22,985 nucleotides of DNA from Microcaldota archaeon (GCA_021813025.1 JAKAME010000014.1:1-22985), one strand, 5' to 3'. Counted from the first letter of the stretch, positions 6,459 through 14,190 are shown. The notes: generated by a model from the letters alone, not told the origin. Numbers and translations: made by a program.

Positions 6459-7496
6459 ATGAGCTTGTACGTGCCCCAAAAGAAAGTCGTCATCGCCTCC
6501 AGCTTCGAGGGCGTGGTCAACAACGGCGCGAAGGAATGCGGCGTGGTTTCGCTCGCAGCCTACGAGCAGATGGTGAAGGGCGGGCGTCTGAAGAACCAGC
6601 GCAGCTTTGCCAAAGAAGACCAGCAAACGGTCATGAAAGCTTTCCTTGCCCTGCGCCCATTGGTGGCCGTGGCCGGCGATTACCTAACGGTGCTCATGCT
6701 CATTCGGAATCATATGGCGACTGCAACCGCCATGGTCAACGGGAACGGCCGCAGCGAGCAATACAAGAAAGAGTCAGTCGCCCATTTCCAGAAAGAGTTC
6801 GAAATTATCAAAGATAGGACAAAAGACCAACGGGCGGAATTCAATAAGGAATTCTACGCCGAGCGCAAGGCGCGCCAGACAGCCGATTACAATGGCTGGC
6901 TCGCCCTGCAGGAGCCTTTTGCCGAAACCATCGAGCAGTTCAGGCAGCTTAACGAACTCAAGAGTTTTTCAGTCGATAACCTGATACGCGGCCAGTTCGA
7001 GGGTTTCGTCTCGCACTATCAGAGCGGCGGCTTCAAGCTCTATTATGTCACCAGCAAGGACGAGGCTTCGACCTACCAGCTTTGCACGGTCTACGGAGAG
7101 TTCGGCCGGTTCAAGCCCGGCGAGGTGAGCGACCGGATTCTTACTCCCGGCGATGACTGGGCCTCGTTCTTCGAGTCGCTCAAGACCTGCCTCATCCACC
7201 GCGACTGCATCGTCGGCAAGGAAACGGTGGAGAACGTCGACAAGCTGGTCCAGATGCAGATGGTTGCCAAAAAAGAGGGCGTGCCTCCAGCCCAAGTCTG
7301 GCGTTTGCAGGACCGCTTTGACAAGGATGAGATTGAAACCCTCAAAGCAGCCGGCTTTGAGCACCAGTTCATCGTGACCGGCGGTTATGCCTTCCCGACC
7401 GATTACGACCAGGCCCGCAGCCATGGTGTCGCCGTGATTGAGCGCGGCAAAATGGCCAGCCAGCTGGCCGCGTATGCCCAAGCCGGCGGATTTTGA
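6459..7496 (+). CDS. HAD-like fold protein with altered catalytic motif, function unknown
   Basis: A 345-residue soluble protein with no family I can name. The N-terminus KVVIASSFEGVV (9-20) aligns with the HAD nucleophile motif (hhhDFDGVh), but the two aspartates are replaced by Ser and Glu. Further along, FKLYYVTSKDEAST (192-205) looks like HAD motif II with Thr198. FIVTGGYAFPTDYDQARSHGV (304-324) looks like motif IV. A long helical, charged insertion (about 90-170) would be the cap. If the fold call is right, the protein is a non-hydrolytic or rewired HAD member. It is divergent from ubiX (73 bp) and precedes isopentenyl phosphate kinase, so it sits inside the isoprenoid region. A weak TATA-like TTATCATC lies at 6432-6439. 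No signal peptide is seen. Confidence 0.75.
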   Translation: MSLYVPQKKVVIASSFEGVVNNGAKECGVVSLAAYEQMVKGGRLKNQRSFAKEDQQTVMKAFLALRPLVAVAGDYLTVLMLIRNHMATATAMVNGNGRSEQYKKESVAHFQKEFEIIKDRTKDQRAEFNKEFYAERKARQTADYNGWLALQEPFAETIEQFRQLNELKSFSVDNLIRGQFEGFVSHYQSGGFKLYYVTSKDEASTYQLCTVYGEFGRFKPGEVSDRILTPGDDWASFFESLKTCLIHRDCIVGKETVENVDKLVQMQMVAKKEGVPPAQVWRLQDRFDKDEIETLKAAGFEHQFIVTGGYAFPTDYDQARSHGVAVIERGKMASQLAAYAQAGGF

Positions 7497-7501
7497 ATAG
7501 C

Positions 7502-7509
7502 TTTTTAAT
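7502..7509 (+). promoter_or_regulatory. TATA box of isopentenyl phosphate kinase
   Basis: TTTTTAAT is centred about 26 nt before ATG 7532, just after the stop of the HAD-like gene. It predicts an own leaderless transcript and decides the start. Confidence 0.55.
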
Positions 7510-7531
7510 CCGCAGATGCTTCATCCCGCTT

Positions 7532-8287
7532 ATGCAAATCCTCAAGCTCGGCGGCAGCGTCCTCACCGACAAAAACAGGCCACAGACCGCCAACCCAGAA
7601 GCCATCCGCCTCCTGGCCCAGATGCTCGGCCGTGTCTGGAAATCCGGCGTGCACGACATCATTCTGGTCCATGGCGCAGGCTCGTTCGGCCATGCTCTGG
7701 TGCTGGAGCACAACATAGACAACGGCGTGCGCACCGATGGGCAGAAGCTGGCTGCAGCCAAAACCCATGCCGCCTGCGCCAAGCTGACCTCTTTGCTTGT
7801 CGAAGCCCTGCTCGCCGAGGGCGTGCCGGCCATTTCCCTGCCCCCTGCCCTGCTCATCACCCAAACCAACAAGCGAATCGTGAAATTCGATGAAAAGAAA
7901 GTGCTGGCCTGCCTTTCCATGGGCTATCTTCCCATCCTGCGCGGCGACATGGTTCCCGACACCGCCTTGGGCATGTCGGTCTGCTCAGGCGACCAGATTG
8001 TGGCGCGCCTGGGCAAAAAGGCGGAGCGCATAGTGCTGGGCACCAACGTGGACGGCGTGATGGCGGAAGGAAAAGTGGTGCCCCTGATTACCAGCCAGAA
8101 TTTCGCGAAATACGAGAAGCATCTTAGCATTTCCTCCTCCCCTGACGTGACCGGCGGCATGGCCGGCAAAATAAAGGAACTGCTGGCAGGCAAAGTTTCC
8201 GCCTATGTGGCCAACGCCCATCATCCTGAGAGGCTCGAGGCGCTTTTGCAGGGCAAAAAAGCCCTCTGCACGCAGATTGAATGGTAA
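7532..8287 (+). CDS. Isopentenyl phosphate kinase
   Basis: Phosphorylates isopentenyl phosphate to IPP with ATP, the last step of archaeal mevalonate pathways. The 251-residue amino-acid-kinase fold protein has MQILKLGGSVLTDK at its N-terminus. It then has ILVHGAGSFGH (44-54) with the family's substrate-binding His54, RGDMVPD, CSGDQIVARLG, GTNVDGV and DVTGGMAGKI. The His in GAGSFGH distinguishes this family from other amino-acid kinases. An in-frame TTG at 7493 lies inside the upstream gene's end; ATG 7532 fits both the family N-terminus and the TATA box. It is followed 21 bp later by malic enzyme. It would complete the route begun by the aconitase-X and UbiD proteins encoded nearby. Confidence 0.93.
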   Translation: MQILKLGGSVLTDKNRPQTANPEAIRLLAQMLGRVWKSGVHDIILVHGAGSFGHALVLEHNIDNGVRTDGQKLAAAKTHAACAKLTSLLVEALLAEGVPAISLPPALLITQTNKRIVKFDEKKVLACLSMGYLPILRGDMVPDTALGMSVCSGDQIVARLGKKAERIVLGTNVDGVMAEGKVVPLITSQNFAKYEKHLSISSSPDVTGGMAGKIKELLAGKVSAYVANAHHPERLEALLQGKKALCTQIEW

Positions 8288-8308
8288 TGATTCCACTGGT
8301 GTTTGTCA

Positions 8309-9511
8309 ATGCCTCCATCCAAACTGGGCGAAGAATCCATCGCCCTGCACAAGAAATTCGCCGGCAAGATTTCCGTCAAGCCGCTCTTCAAGGTGGCTGA
8401 CCGCCACACTCTTGCTCTGGCCTACACGCCCGGCGTGGCCGACGTGTCGCTGGCCGTGCAGGCCGCTCCTGCTCTTGCCTACGACCTCACCTGCAAGGGC
8501 CGCCTTGCAGCCGTTGTTTCGGACGGCACGCGCGTTTTGGGGCTTGGCGACATAGGCGCGCTGGGCGCGCTGCCTGTCATGGAAGGAAAAGCCATGCTGA
8601 TGAAGTCGTTCGGAGGCGTGGATGCCATTCCATTGTGCCTGAGCACGAAAGACGAGGAAGAAATTGTGCGCGTTGTCAAGGCAATAGCGCCGTCTTTTGG
8701 CGCCATCTTATTGGAAGACATCGAATCTCCGAAATGCTTTTCCATAGAGAAAAAGCTTGAAGAGCTTCTTGACATCCCGGTTTTCCATGACGACCAGCAC
8801 GGCACAGCCATCGTGGCCCTAGCCGCCCTCATCAACGCGCTGAAACTGACCGGGCGGACAGACAAGAAGAGCGTCAAAATAGTCATAGCCGGCTGCGGCG
8901 CGGCAGGCGTGGCCATCGCACGCCTCCTGCATTCCTACGGCTTCCGGCAAATCCACATCGCTGATTCCAAGGGCGCGATTTGCAACGAGAGAACCGATTT
9001 GGAGGAATACAAGAAAGAATTATTGCCTATTCTTGCCCCGTCTGCGAGCGGTCAGGCCTCATCCGCTCCAGCCTCCCTTCGCTCTCTGCTCTCCAGCGCC
9101 GATGTATTCATCGGAGTCTCGGCTCCAAACATCCTCACGCCAACCGACATCCGCTTCATGGCGAAAAATGCCATTGTGTTTGCTCTGTCCAATCCAATCC
9201 CGGAAATCTCTGCAGAAGACGCAAAAGCCGGCGGGGCAGCCGTCTACGGCTCAGGCCGCTCCGACACGCCGAACCAAATCAACAACGTGTTGGGCTTTCC
9301 CGGCATCTTTCGGGGCTTGCTGGCCTGCCGCGCGAAAAAAGTGAGCCCCGGCATGAAGCTGGCCGCAGCCCTCGCCATAGCCAAGCTGGCCGCAAAAGGA
9401 GGCCTGACGGCTGAAAAAATCGTGCCCGACCCGTTTGACAAAAAGCTGCCGCGCGCGGTTGCCAAGGCGGTCATGAAGGCGGCCAAGAAAGAAGGGCTGG
9501 CGCAGACCTGA
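8309..9511 (+). CDS. Malic enzyme (NAD(P)-dependent malate dehydrogenase, decarboxylating)
   Basis: Oxidatively decarboxylates malate to pyruvate in the cytoplasm. The 400-residue protein is of the short archaeal/bacterial type. It shows ALAYTPGVADV near residue 40, then VVSDGTRVLGLGDIG and ALPVMEGKAMLMKSFGGVDA. IPVFHDDQHGTA carries the metal-binding acidic residues, IAGCGAAGVAIARLL is the Rossmann nucleotide loop, and GVSAPNILT and ALSNPIPE follow. No C-terminal phosphotransacetylase-like domain is present. ATG 8309 is chosen; TTG 8303 in frame is an alternative. It starts 21 bp after isopentenyl phosphate kinase and could share its transcript. Cofactor preference is not decided by the sequence. 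Confidence 0.93.
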   Translation: MPPSKLGEESIALHKKFAGKISVKPLFKVADRHTLALAYTPGVADVSLAVQAAPALAYDLTCKGRLAAVVSDGTRVLGLGDIGALGALPVMEGKAMLMKSFGGVDAIPLCLSTKDEEEIVRVVKAIAPSFGAILLEDIESPKCFSIEKKLEELLDIPVFHDDQHGTAIVALAALINALKLTGRTDKKSVKIVIAGCGAAGVAIARLLHSYGFRQIHIADSKGAICNERTDLEEYKKELLPILAPSASGQASSAPASLRSLLSSADVFIGVSAPNILTPTDIRFMAKNAIVFALSNPIPEISAEDAKAGGAAVYGSGRSDTPNQINNVLGFPGIFRGLLACRAKKVSPGMKLAAALAIAKLAAKGGLTAEKIVPDPFDKKLPRAVAKAVMKAAKKEGLAQT

Positions 9512-9569
9512 GGCCGCATGCGCCGGCCGGCCCCGCGCAGGAAAAGGGGCTGGCGCGGGCATAGAGAGC

Positions 9570-9576
9570 TTTTTTT
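9570..9576 (+). terminator. T-run after malic enzyme
   Basis: Seven consecutive T residues lie 58 bp after the malic enzyme stop, between it and the permease promoter. Archaeal RNA polymerase commonly terminates in such U-tracts. No strong hairpin directly precedes it. Confidence 0.4.
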
Positions 9577-9600
9577 GGGCATGCGGGCGCCCGGCATAGC

Positions 9601-9609
9601 AAATTTAAG
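9601..9609 (+). promoter_or_regulatory. TATA box of the APC permease
   Basis: AAATTTAAG is centred about 28 nt before ATG 9633, but only about 7 nt before the upstream ATG 9612. This favours 9633 as the leaderless start. Confidence 0.5.
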
Positions 9610-9632
9610 GAATGCGTGCAAATAAGCGCCCT

Positions 9633-11111
9633 ATGGCCGGGCGCGAACTCTCCCTTTTCGACTGCGTGATGCTGGGAGTCGGCAGCGCGCTTGGGCCCGA
9701 AATCTTCCTCCTCCTGGGCTTGGCCGGCTCGCTGGCCGGAATACAGGCCGTCCTCTCCATCGTCATCGCCTTCGTCCTGGCCCTGCTGGTGGGCCTCTGC
9801 TATGCCGAGCTTGCCACCGCAATTCCCACTTCCGGCGAGGACTATATTTTCGCCCGGCGCGCGTTCAAGGGCATGCTTCCCTTCATCATAGGCTGGATTG
9901 TCTGGTTCGGCAACATCGTCTATTCCGCCTTCAACGCCATAGCGGTAGCCTATTTCCTCAAGCTGCTCGTGCCGGTGCCGGTAGGCCTGACGGCAATAAC
10001 ATTCGTGGCGGCTGCAGGGCTTCTCATCTATCTTGGCATGAGCACCCTCAAGCGCGTGCAGAACGTCATGGTCGCCGGCCTGGTAATCCTGCTTGCTCTC
10101 TTCGTCTACTCCACCGTCAGCCTCGGCGACTGGTCCTACATTTCCGGCCTCGCCTCCGGCGACTGGCGCGCCACGTTCTCCACCGCCGCGCTGCTGTTCA
10201 TCGCCTTCATCGGCTTCGAGGACATCATCTCCGTCTCGTCCGAAATCAAGGAGCCGAAGAAAACCCTTCCATACGCGATAGTCATCACCCTGCTGGTGCT
10301 GCTGGCCATCTACGTCTCAGTTTCGCTGGCGGTTTTCGCCGTGCTTCCGCTTTCGGCAGTGGCCGCATCAGAGAACGCCGTGCTTGACGCGGCCAATGTG
10401 TCCTTGGGCGCGAACGGCAGGCTGCTTTTTACCCTCGCAGGCCTTCTTGCCATCATCACTTCCCTCAACGCGGCCATGACTGCTGCCACAATGAACGCGT
10501 TCGCGCTGGGGCGCGACGGCTATCTGCCCCGCAAGCTCGCGGCCCTCAGCCGCTACGGCACTGCGTCCAACGCCATTCTGGCCAGCGCGGTGGTCATAAT
10601 CGTTTTCGCCGCAACAGAAGCGGTCGCGTTCGTCGCCTACCTCACCGACTTCGCCTATTTCATGGCCATAGCCATCTCGTCCTATGCCCTCATCACGCTG
10701 AGAAAGAACCAGCCGTCGCTTGAGCGGCCGTTCGTTGTCCCGTTCTATCCTTACATCCCCAGCATGGCGATTGCGATGAGCATCATCGCCATCTTCTTCA
10801 TGCATCCCCAGTCGCTGCTCATCGGCACGCTGTGGCTGATGGCCGGCCTGCTCGCCTACTATCTTTACGTGATAGGGCTCAACCGCTTGAAAATCGCCCT
10901 CGGAGGGGTGCTGCTTTTCTTCGCGGTATCCAGCCTCATCCTCTATCTCATGATAGACGCGGGGCTGTTCTACCTGCCGAAAATCGACTCGTTCAACCCC
11001 AACGGCGCCGTCCTGCTGGCCTCAATCGCGCTTTTCGCATCCTCGCTGCACCTGATTCTGTTCACAGGCAAGAAGGCAGAGCTATCCGGCGAGCAGCGCC
11101 AGCCCGGCTAG
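9633..11111 (+). CDS. APC-superfamily amino acid permease
   Basis: A polytopic membrane transporter of 492 residues from ATG 9633; ATG 9612 would add seven residues. The first helix carries ELSLFDCVMLGVGSALGPEI, the unwound Gly-rich segment that binds the substrate carboxylate in APC transporters (usual form G.GS.IG.GIF). About 12 or more hydrophobic segments follow, with a typical GFEDIISVSSEIKEPKKTLP loop between helices 6 and 7 and SLNAAMTAATMNAFALGRDG around helix 8. The C-terminus ends in a short polar tail. The substrate is probably an amino acid or amine and is not predictable here. The last 30 bp overlap the 3' end of the convergent small membrane protein gene. Confidence 0.9.
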   Translation: MAGRELSLFDCVMLGVGSALGPEIFLLLGLAGSLAGIQAVLSIVIAFVLALLVGLCYAELATAIPTSGEDYIFARRAFKGMLPFIIGWIVWFGNIVYSAFNAIAVAYFLKLLVPVPVGLTAITFVAAAGLLIYLGMSTLKRVQNVMVAGLVILLALFVYSTVSLGDWSYISGLASGDWRATFSTAALLFIAFIGFEDIISVSSEIKEPKKTLPYAIVITLLVLLAIYVSVSLAVFAVLPLSAVAASENAVLDAANVSLGANGRLLFTLAGLLAIITSLNAAMTAATMNAFALGRDGYLPRKLAALSRYGTASNAILASAVVIIVFAATEAVAFVAYLTDFAYFMAIAISSYALITLRKNQPSLERPFVVPFYPYIPSMAIAMSIIAIFFMHPQSLLIGTLWLMAGLLAYYLYVIGLNRLKIALGGVLLFFAVSSLILYLMIDAGLFYLPKIDSFNPNGAVLLASIALFASSLHLILFTGKKAELSGEQRQPG

Positions 11112-11393
11112 GAAATGTATTGCCGCAAGCAGCCCCAGCCCGACTTCAAGCAGAAGCTCGATGTTCTTGGGAAACCCTGTGGAAAAAATGCCGAAAAAGA
11201 GCAGGAAAAACGCCGTGGCGCTGATGGCTCCAAGCAATATCAGTATTCCGCCGAAAGCCAGCCCGAAGCGCTTGAGTATGGAGAGGAAGTATATTTTCTC
11301 GGCCACGCGCTGGACGCTGCGGGCCTGCTCCACTATGTCGCCGACAACCTCGGTGTCGGCGTCCAATATGCCCCCCTCTGCCTGCTCTCTCAT
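11082..11393 (-). CDS. Small two-helix membrane protein, function unknown
   Basis: A 103-residue protein. A soluble acidic N-terminal part (about 1-38, MREQAEGGILDADTEVVGDI then EQARSVQRVAEKIYFLSILK) precedes two hydrophobic helices (about 44-70 and 78-102) joined by a short FSTGFPKN turn. No family is recognised. A TATA box 27 nt upstream of ATG 11393 supports an independent leaderless transcript. The 3' end overlaps the end of the permease gene by 30 bp on the other strand. Similar small DUF proteins with an N-terminal amphipathic stretch and two helices are common in archaea, without known function. Confidence 0.65.
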   Translation of the reverse strand: MREQAEGGILDADTEVVGDIVEQARSVQRVAEKIYFLSILKRFGLAFGGILILLGAISATAFFLLFFGIFSTGFPKNIELLLEVGLGLLAAIHFLAGLALLAG

Positions 11394-11414
11394 GATTCGC
11401 TATTTTCTGCCGGT

Positions 11415-11424
11415 GTTTAAATAA
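11415..11424 (-). promoter_or_regulatory. TATA box of the small membrane protein
   Basis: The minus strand reads TTATTTAAAC, centred about 27 nt before ATG 11393, giving leaderless spacing. Confidence 0.55.
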
Positions 11425-11489
11425 GTGCCGGGCCGCCGGCGCGGCCTGCCGCTCTGGCCGCTGAACTGGCGCAAGAAAGCATTAAGAAT

Positions 11490-12392
11490 ATGTCAAATAA
11501 TAAGGCAACCATGTTGGGCACAAGGATATCTGCCAAGGAAATAAAGACCAGGCTGAATTCAGAAAACCCGGAAACCCGCAGGGATACGGCGCGTATTGTT
11601 TTCAGATTCATCAAAGACAGGCCTGCCGGCAAATATGGGCCCGCAGCAAAAAAAATCATCGAGCAAACGATGGAAACATTCTGTGCGGATTTGCAAAAAG
11701 GCAATCCTTTCAATGATGCGATAGGCCGTATTATCCAGTATTATAACCTCCCGGAAGAGTATCATCGTGTTCTGATTACTTCCGGGCTGCTGAGCCCTGA
11801 CGCGTATATGCGCGTTTCGGCTCTGGGGCACGTGTGCGAAACACCGGGCCTACAGACGCCGGATATCCTGCTCAGCGCAAAAAGCGTTCTGCAGCGTGCG
11901 ATTGAGCCGGATTTTCTTGTTTACTCGTATAACACGCGCGATGCAGAAACCAAGAAAATATTCAAAAAACTGGATTTGGTATTTGTCGAAGAATATCTGC
12001 CCGGGATTGTCGAACCAATCAGGGGCAGCGACGGCAGGTATTATGTGACAAAGAACAAGATAGATGCGTCCGGATTGAGCAAAGAGGAGAAGGAGACGCT
12101 GCTGGTTCGGGGGGCAAAAAAGGGTCTTTTCGGACATGTCAGCGCATCATTTGCGGCGGCCGGGCATTACCTGCGCAACAAGAAGCGGCTATTCCCCGAC
12201 CTTGACATGTACAAACGCGCCAGGAGCGTCGTGGAAATGGTCTTGGCAAAAACTTCTGAAAGTTCGGAAGTTGACAGGGCACTGGATTTGCTCAGGTATT
12301 TCCCCTCAAAAGCCGATCAAAATCACATCTATAAGAAAGCGCTCGAATGCTGCTCTTTCTGGATGAAGGTTCCGCCCACGGGATACAGCTAA
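11490..12392 (+). CDS. Hypothetical helical protein (orphan)
   Basis: A 300-residue protein I do not recognise. It is predicted to be almost entirely alpha-helical. The first 140 residues look like short paired helices of the HEAT/ARM kind (ISAKEIKTRLNSENPETRRD, then LITSGLLSPDAYMRVSALGH), and the last 80 are again helical. A central segment, VEPIRGSDGRYYVTKNKIDA, is more sheet-like. There is no signal peptide or membrane segment. GC is clearly lower than in the permease or fumarase genes beside it, which suggests more recent acquisition. ATG 11490 is used; ATG 11511 is a good alternative because TTAAGAAT lies about 25 nt before it. It has its own transcription unit, divergent from the small membrane protein and convergent with the fumarase-family gene. 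Confidence 0.7.
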   Translation: MSNNKATMLGTRISAKEIKTRLNSENPETRRDTARIVFRFIKDRPAGKYGPAAKKIIEQTMETFCADLQKGNPFNDAIGRIIQYYNLPEEYHRVLITSGLLSPDAYMRVSALGHVCETPGLQTPDILLSAKSVLQRAIEPDFLVYSYNTRDAETKKIFKKLDLVFVEEYLPGIVEPIRGSDGRYYVTKNKIDASGLSKEEKETLLVRGAKKGLFGHVSASFAAAGHYLRNKKRLFPDLDMYKRARSVVEMVLAKTSESSEVDRALDLLRYFPSKADQNHIYKKALECCSFWMKVPPTGYS

Positions 12393-12403
12393 AGCCAAAG
12401 GCT

Positions 12404-12427
12404 GCGGCCGGCCAAGGCCAGTTTTTT
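12404..12427 (+). terminator. Possible terminator between convergent genes
   Basis: GGCC repeats (GGCCGGCCAAGGCC) can form a short 4-bp stem, followed by AG and six T residues at 12422-12427. It lies just after the stop of the orphan gene and before the end of the opposing fumarase-family gene. The stem is short, so the T-run may be the active part. Confidence 0.35.
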
Positions 12428-12450
12428 CCTGATGTCCAGTCAGTCTATCC

Positions 12451-13836
12451 TCATTTGTTCGGCCCAATCATCTTCTTTGTGTCCAGCATCCTGTCAAGCT
12501 CCTTCTCGCCAATCACTTTCTTTTCCAAAATAAGCTCGCGTATGCCCATCCTTCTCCTGTCTGCCTCCTTAATCCATTCGGACACAAGCGTGTAGCCGAA
12601 TTTCGGCACCAGCGCGGTGGCCACCATGAGCCCGTCCTCCAGATGCGCCCTGATGCGCGCCTCGTCAGCAACAATGCCTTCAACGCACCGCTCCCTCATC
12701 ATGTTGCAGGTGTTGGCCAGCAAATCCTGCGCAGAAAGCAAGTTGTGCGCAATTAGTGGTGTCAAGACATTGAGCTGCAATCTTCCCCCGCGGCAGCCGT
12801 CTGCCGCAGTCCGCGCCTGCCCAATCGCCTGCAAAGCAGCCATCTCGGCAGCTTCAGCAATTGATGGGTTGATTTTTCCCGGCATGATGGACGAGCCGGG
12901 CTCGACTTCTGGGAGTCTCAGCTCGCCAATCCCGGCCCGCGGTCCTGAAGAAAGAAGCTGCAAATCAACCGACTGCCTGTGCATTGTAGTTGCCAGCTGC
13001 TCCAGCGCGGCCCCGTAAACCAGAAAGGCGTTCATGCTCGAAGTCAGTTCCACAGGGGATTGGGCTGCCTTCAGCTTCAGGCCGGTGTTTTTGGCCAGCC
13101 GCTCCACCACAAGCGCCCTGAATTTCGGATGGGTGTTAAGGCCTGTCCCCACTGCCGTGCCTCCGATTCCCAATTCGGACAGCCGGCCTGCGGCATGCTC
13201 AAGCTCGCCAATGTCATGCTCAATGGCCAGCGCGTATGCCTCAAACACCTGCCCCAGCGTTATGGGCACAGCGTCCTGCATGTGCGTCCGTCCTGTCTGT
13301 ATTACGGAGGCATACTGCTTTGCCTTCTTTTTCCACGCGCCAGCCAATTCTGCGGCAGCCTTCTCAAGGCGCGGCCTCTCGGCCAGCAGCGCCAACCTTA
13401 TAACCGTCGGAATAACATCATTCGAGCTCTGGCTCTTGTTCACGTGGTTGTTGGGGTGTATGAAATCATAGTCCCCGCGCTTTCGGCCCAGCAGTTCCAG
13501 CGCGCGGTTTGCAACCACTTCGTTCGCATTCATGTTGAATGGCGTGCCCGCCCCCGCCTGAATGACGTCAAGCGGGAACTGGGCGTCCAGCTTCCCTTCC
13601 GCCACCTCGCCGGCGGCTTTCTCTATGGCATCCGCCTTTTCCGCCGGCAGCTGCCCCAGAGCCTTGTGCGCCTGCGCTGCCGCCTGCTTGATGCGGCCCA
13701 GCGCACGGATGAAGGAAGGCTTTGCCAGTATGCCGGTAAGCTGGAAATTCGCATAAGCGCGGGTGGTGAAAACCCCGTAATAAGCCTCGTCAGGCACCTG
13801 CACGTCTCCGAGGAAATCGCTCTCTTTTCTGGCCAT
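12451..13836 (-). CDS. Class II fumarase / aspartate ammonia-lyase family enzyme
   Basis: A 461-residue member of the lyase 1 superfamily. It has GAGTPFNMNANEVVANRA (95-112), HVNKSQSSND (131-140), GRTHMQDAVPITLGQ (182-196), GGTAVGTGLNTHP (225-237) and the signature loop GSSIMPGKINPS (314-325). SSND and GTGLNTHP favour fumarase. The N-terminus DFLGDVQVPDEAYYGVFTTR is more like aspartase. GTPFNMN differs from both usual forms (GTQSNMN or GTS.NMN). The product could therefore hydrate fumarate to malate or deaminate aspartate to fumarate. ATG 13836 is chosen over the frame's upstream start at 13866, which overlaps the TATA-like region and lacks similarity. It is divergent from the TPR-like gene across 60 bp. 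Confidence 0.88.
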   Translation of the reverse strand: MARKESDFLGDVQVPDEAYYGVFTTRAYANFQLTGILAKPSFIRALGRIKQAAAQAHKALGQLPAEKADAIEKAAGEVAEGKLDAQFPLDVIQAGAGTPFNMNANEVVANRALELLGRKRGDYDFIHPNNHVNKSQSSNDVIPTVIRLALLAERPRLEKAAAELAGAWKKKAKQYASVIQTGRTHMQDAVPITLGQVFEAYALAIEHDIGELEHAAGRLSELGIGGTAVGTGLNTHPKFRALVVERLAKNTGLKLKAAQSPVELTSSMNAFLVYGAALEQLATTMHRQSVDLQLLSSGPRAGIGELRLPEVEPGSSIMPGKINPSIAEAAEMAALQAIGQARTAADGCRGGRLQLNVLTPLIAHNLLSAQDLLANTCNMMRERCVEGIVADEARIRAHLEDGLMVATALVPKFGYTLVSEWIKEADRRRMGIRELILEKKVIGEKELDRMLDTKKMIGPNK

Positions 13837-13862
13837 AAATAACACGAAAGGGGCTTGCAAGC

Positions 13863-13875
13863 TCATATATAAAAA
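13863..13875. promoter_or_regulatory. Shared bidirectional TATA region
   Basis: The alternating A/T block TCATATATAAAAA contains TATAAAAA on the plus strand (13868-13875), centred 26 nt before ATG 13897. On the minus strand TATATATGA lies about 30 nt before ATG 13836. One A/T-rich block appears to serve both divergent genes. Confidence 0.5.
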
Positions 13876-13896
13876 AGAGCGTCCATAGTGGGCCCC

Positions 13897-14184
13897 ATGG
13901 AAAGCGCCCCGTCAAATCCGGCAGAGCTTCTGGCCAAAGCCCGGCGGCTGGAGGAGAAGAAGCTTTTCGTGAAGGCTGCCGAAGTTTACAAGAAAATCGG
14001 CCAAGACGACAAGGCCGCCTCGGCGCTGGAATCTGGCGGCGCATTCGAGGAAGCCGCCACCATTTTCGATTCCTTGGACCGCAAGGATGATGCCGCGCGC
14101 TGCCGCAAGAAGCTTGAAGAGGCGAAAAATCCCAAGACTTGGTCTGATTTGCAAACCGAATTCGTGTCAGACTACCCGGGCTGA
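13897..14184 (+). CDS. TPR-like mini-protein
   Basis: A 95-residue soluble helical protein. Residues from about 8 to 72 form repeated helix pairs of TPR/SEL-like type: ELLAKARRLEEKKLFVKAAE, then VYKKIGQDDKAASALESGG, then AFEEAATIFDSLDRKDDAAR. The recurring A-A-x-h-a/y pattern is typical of tandem helical repeats used as protein-binding scaffolds. The tail (KNPKTWSDLQTEFVSDYPG) is not repeat-like. A GTG at 13888 is in frame, but ATG 13897 fits the TATA spacing. A YjbQ gene begins 16 bp downstream with its own Shine-Dalgarno site, so the two are probably cotranscribed. No partner can be named. Confidence 0.7.
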   Translation: MESAPSNPAELLAKARRLEEKKLFVKAAEVYKKIGQDDKAASALESGGAFEEAATIFDSLDRKDDAARCRKKLEEAKNPKTWSDLQTEFVSDYPG

Positions 14185-14190
14185 GCTGGC

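Noticed and set aside
6386..6523. A 46-residue N-terminal extension of UbiX
   Set aside because: It crosses the TATA box and the start of the divergent gene, and UbiX proteins begin at the GASG strand.
12979..13842. A 287-codon plus-strand frame opposite the lyase gene
   Set aside because: It is antisense to a complete, well-conserved enzyme and shows no family features; long antisense frames are common in GC-rich genes.
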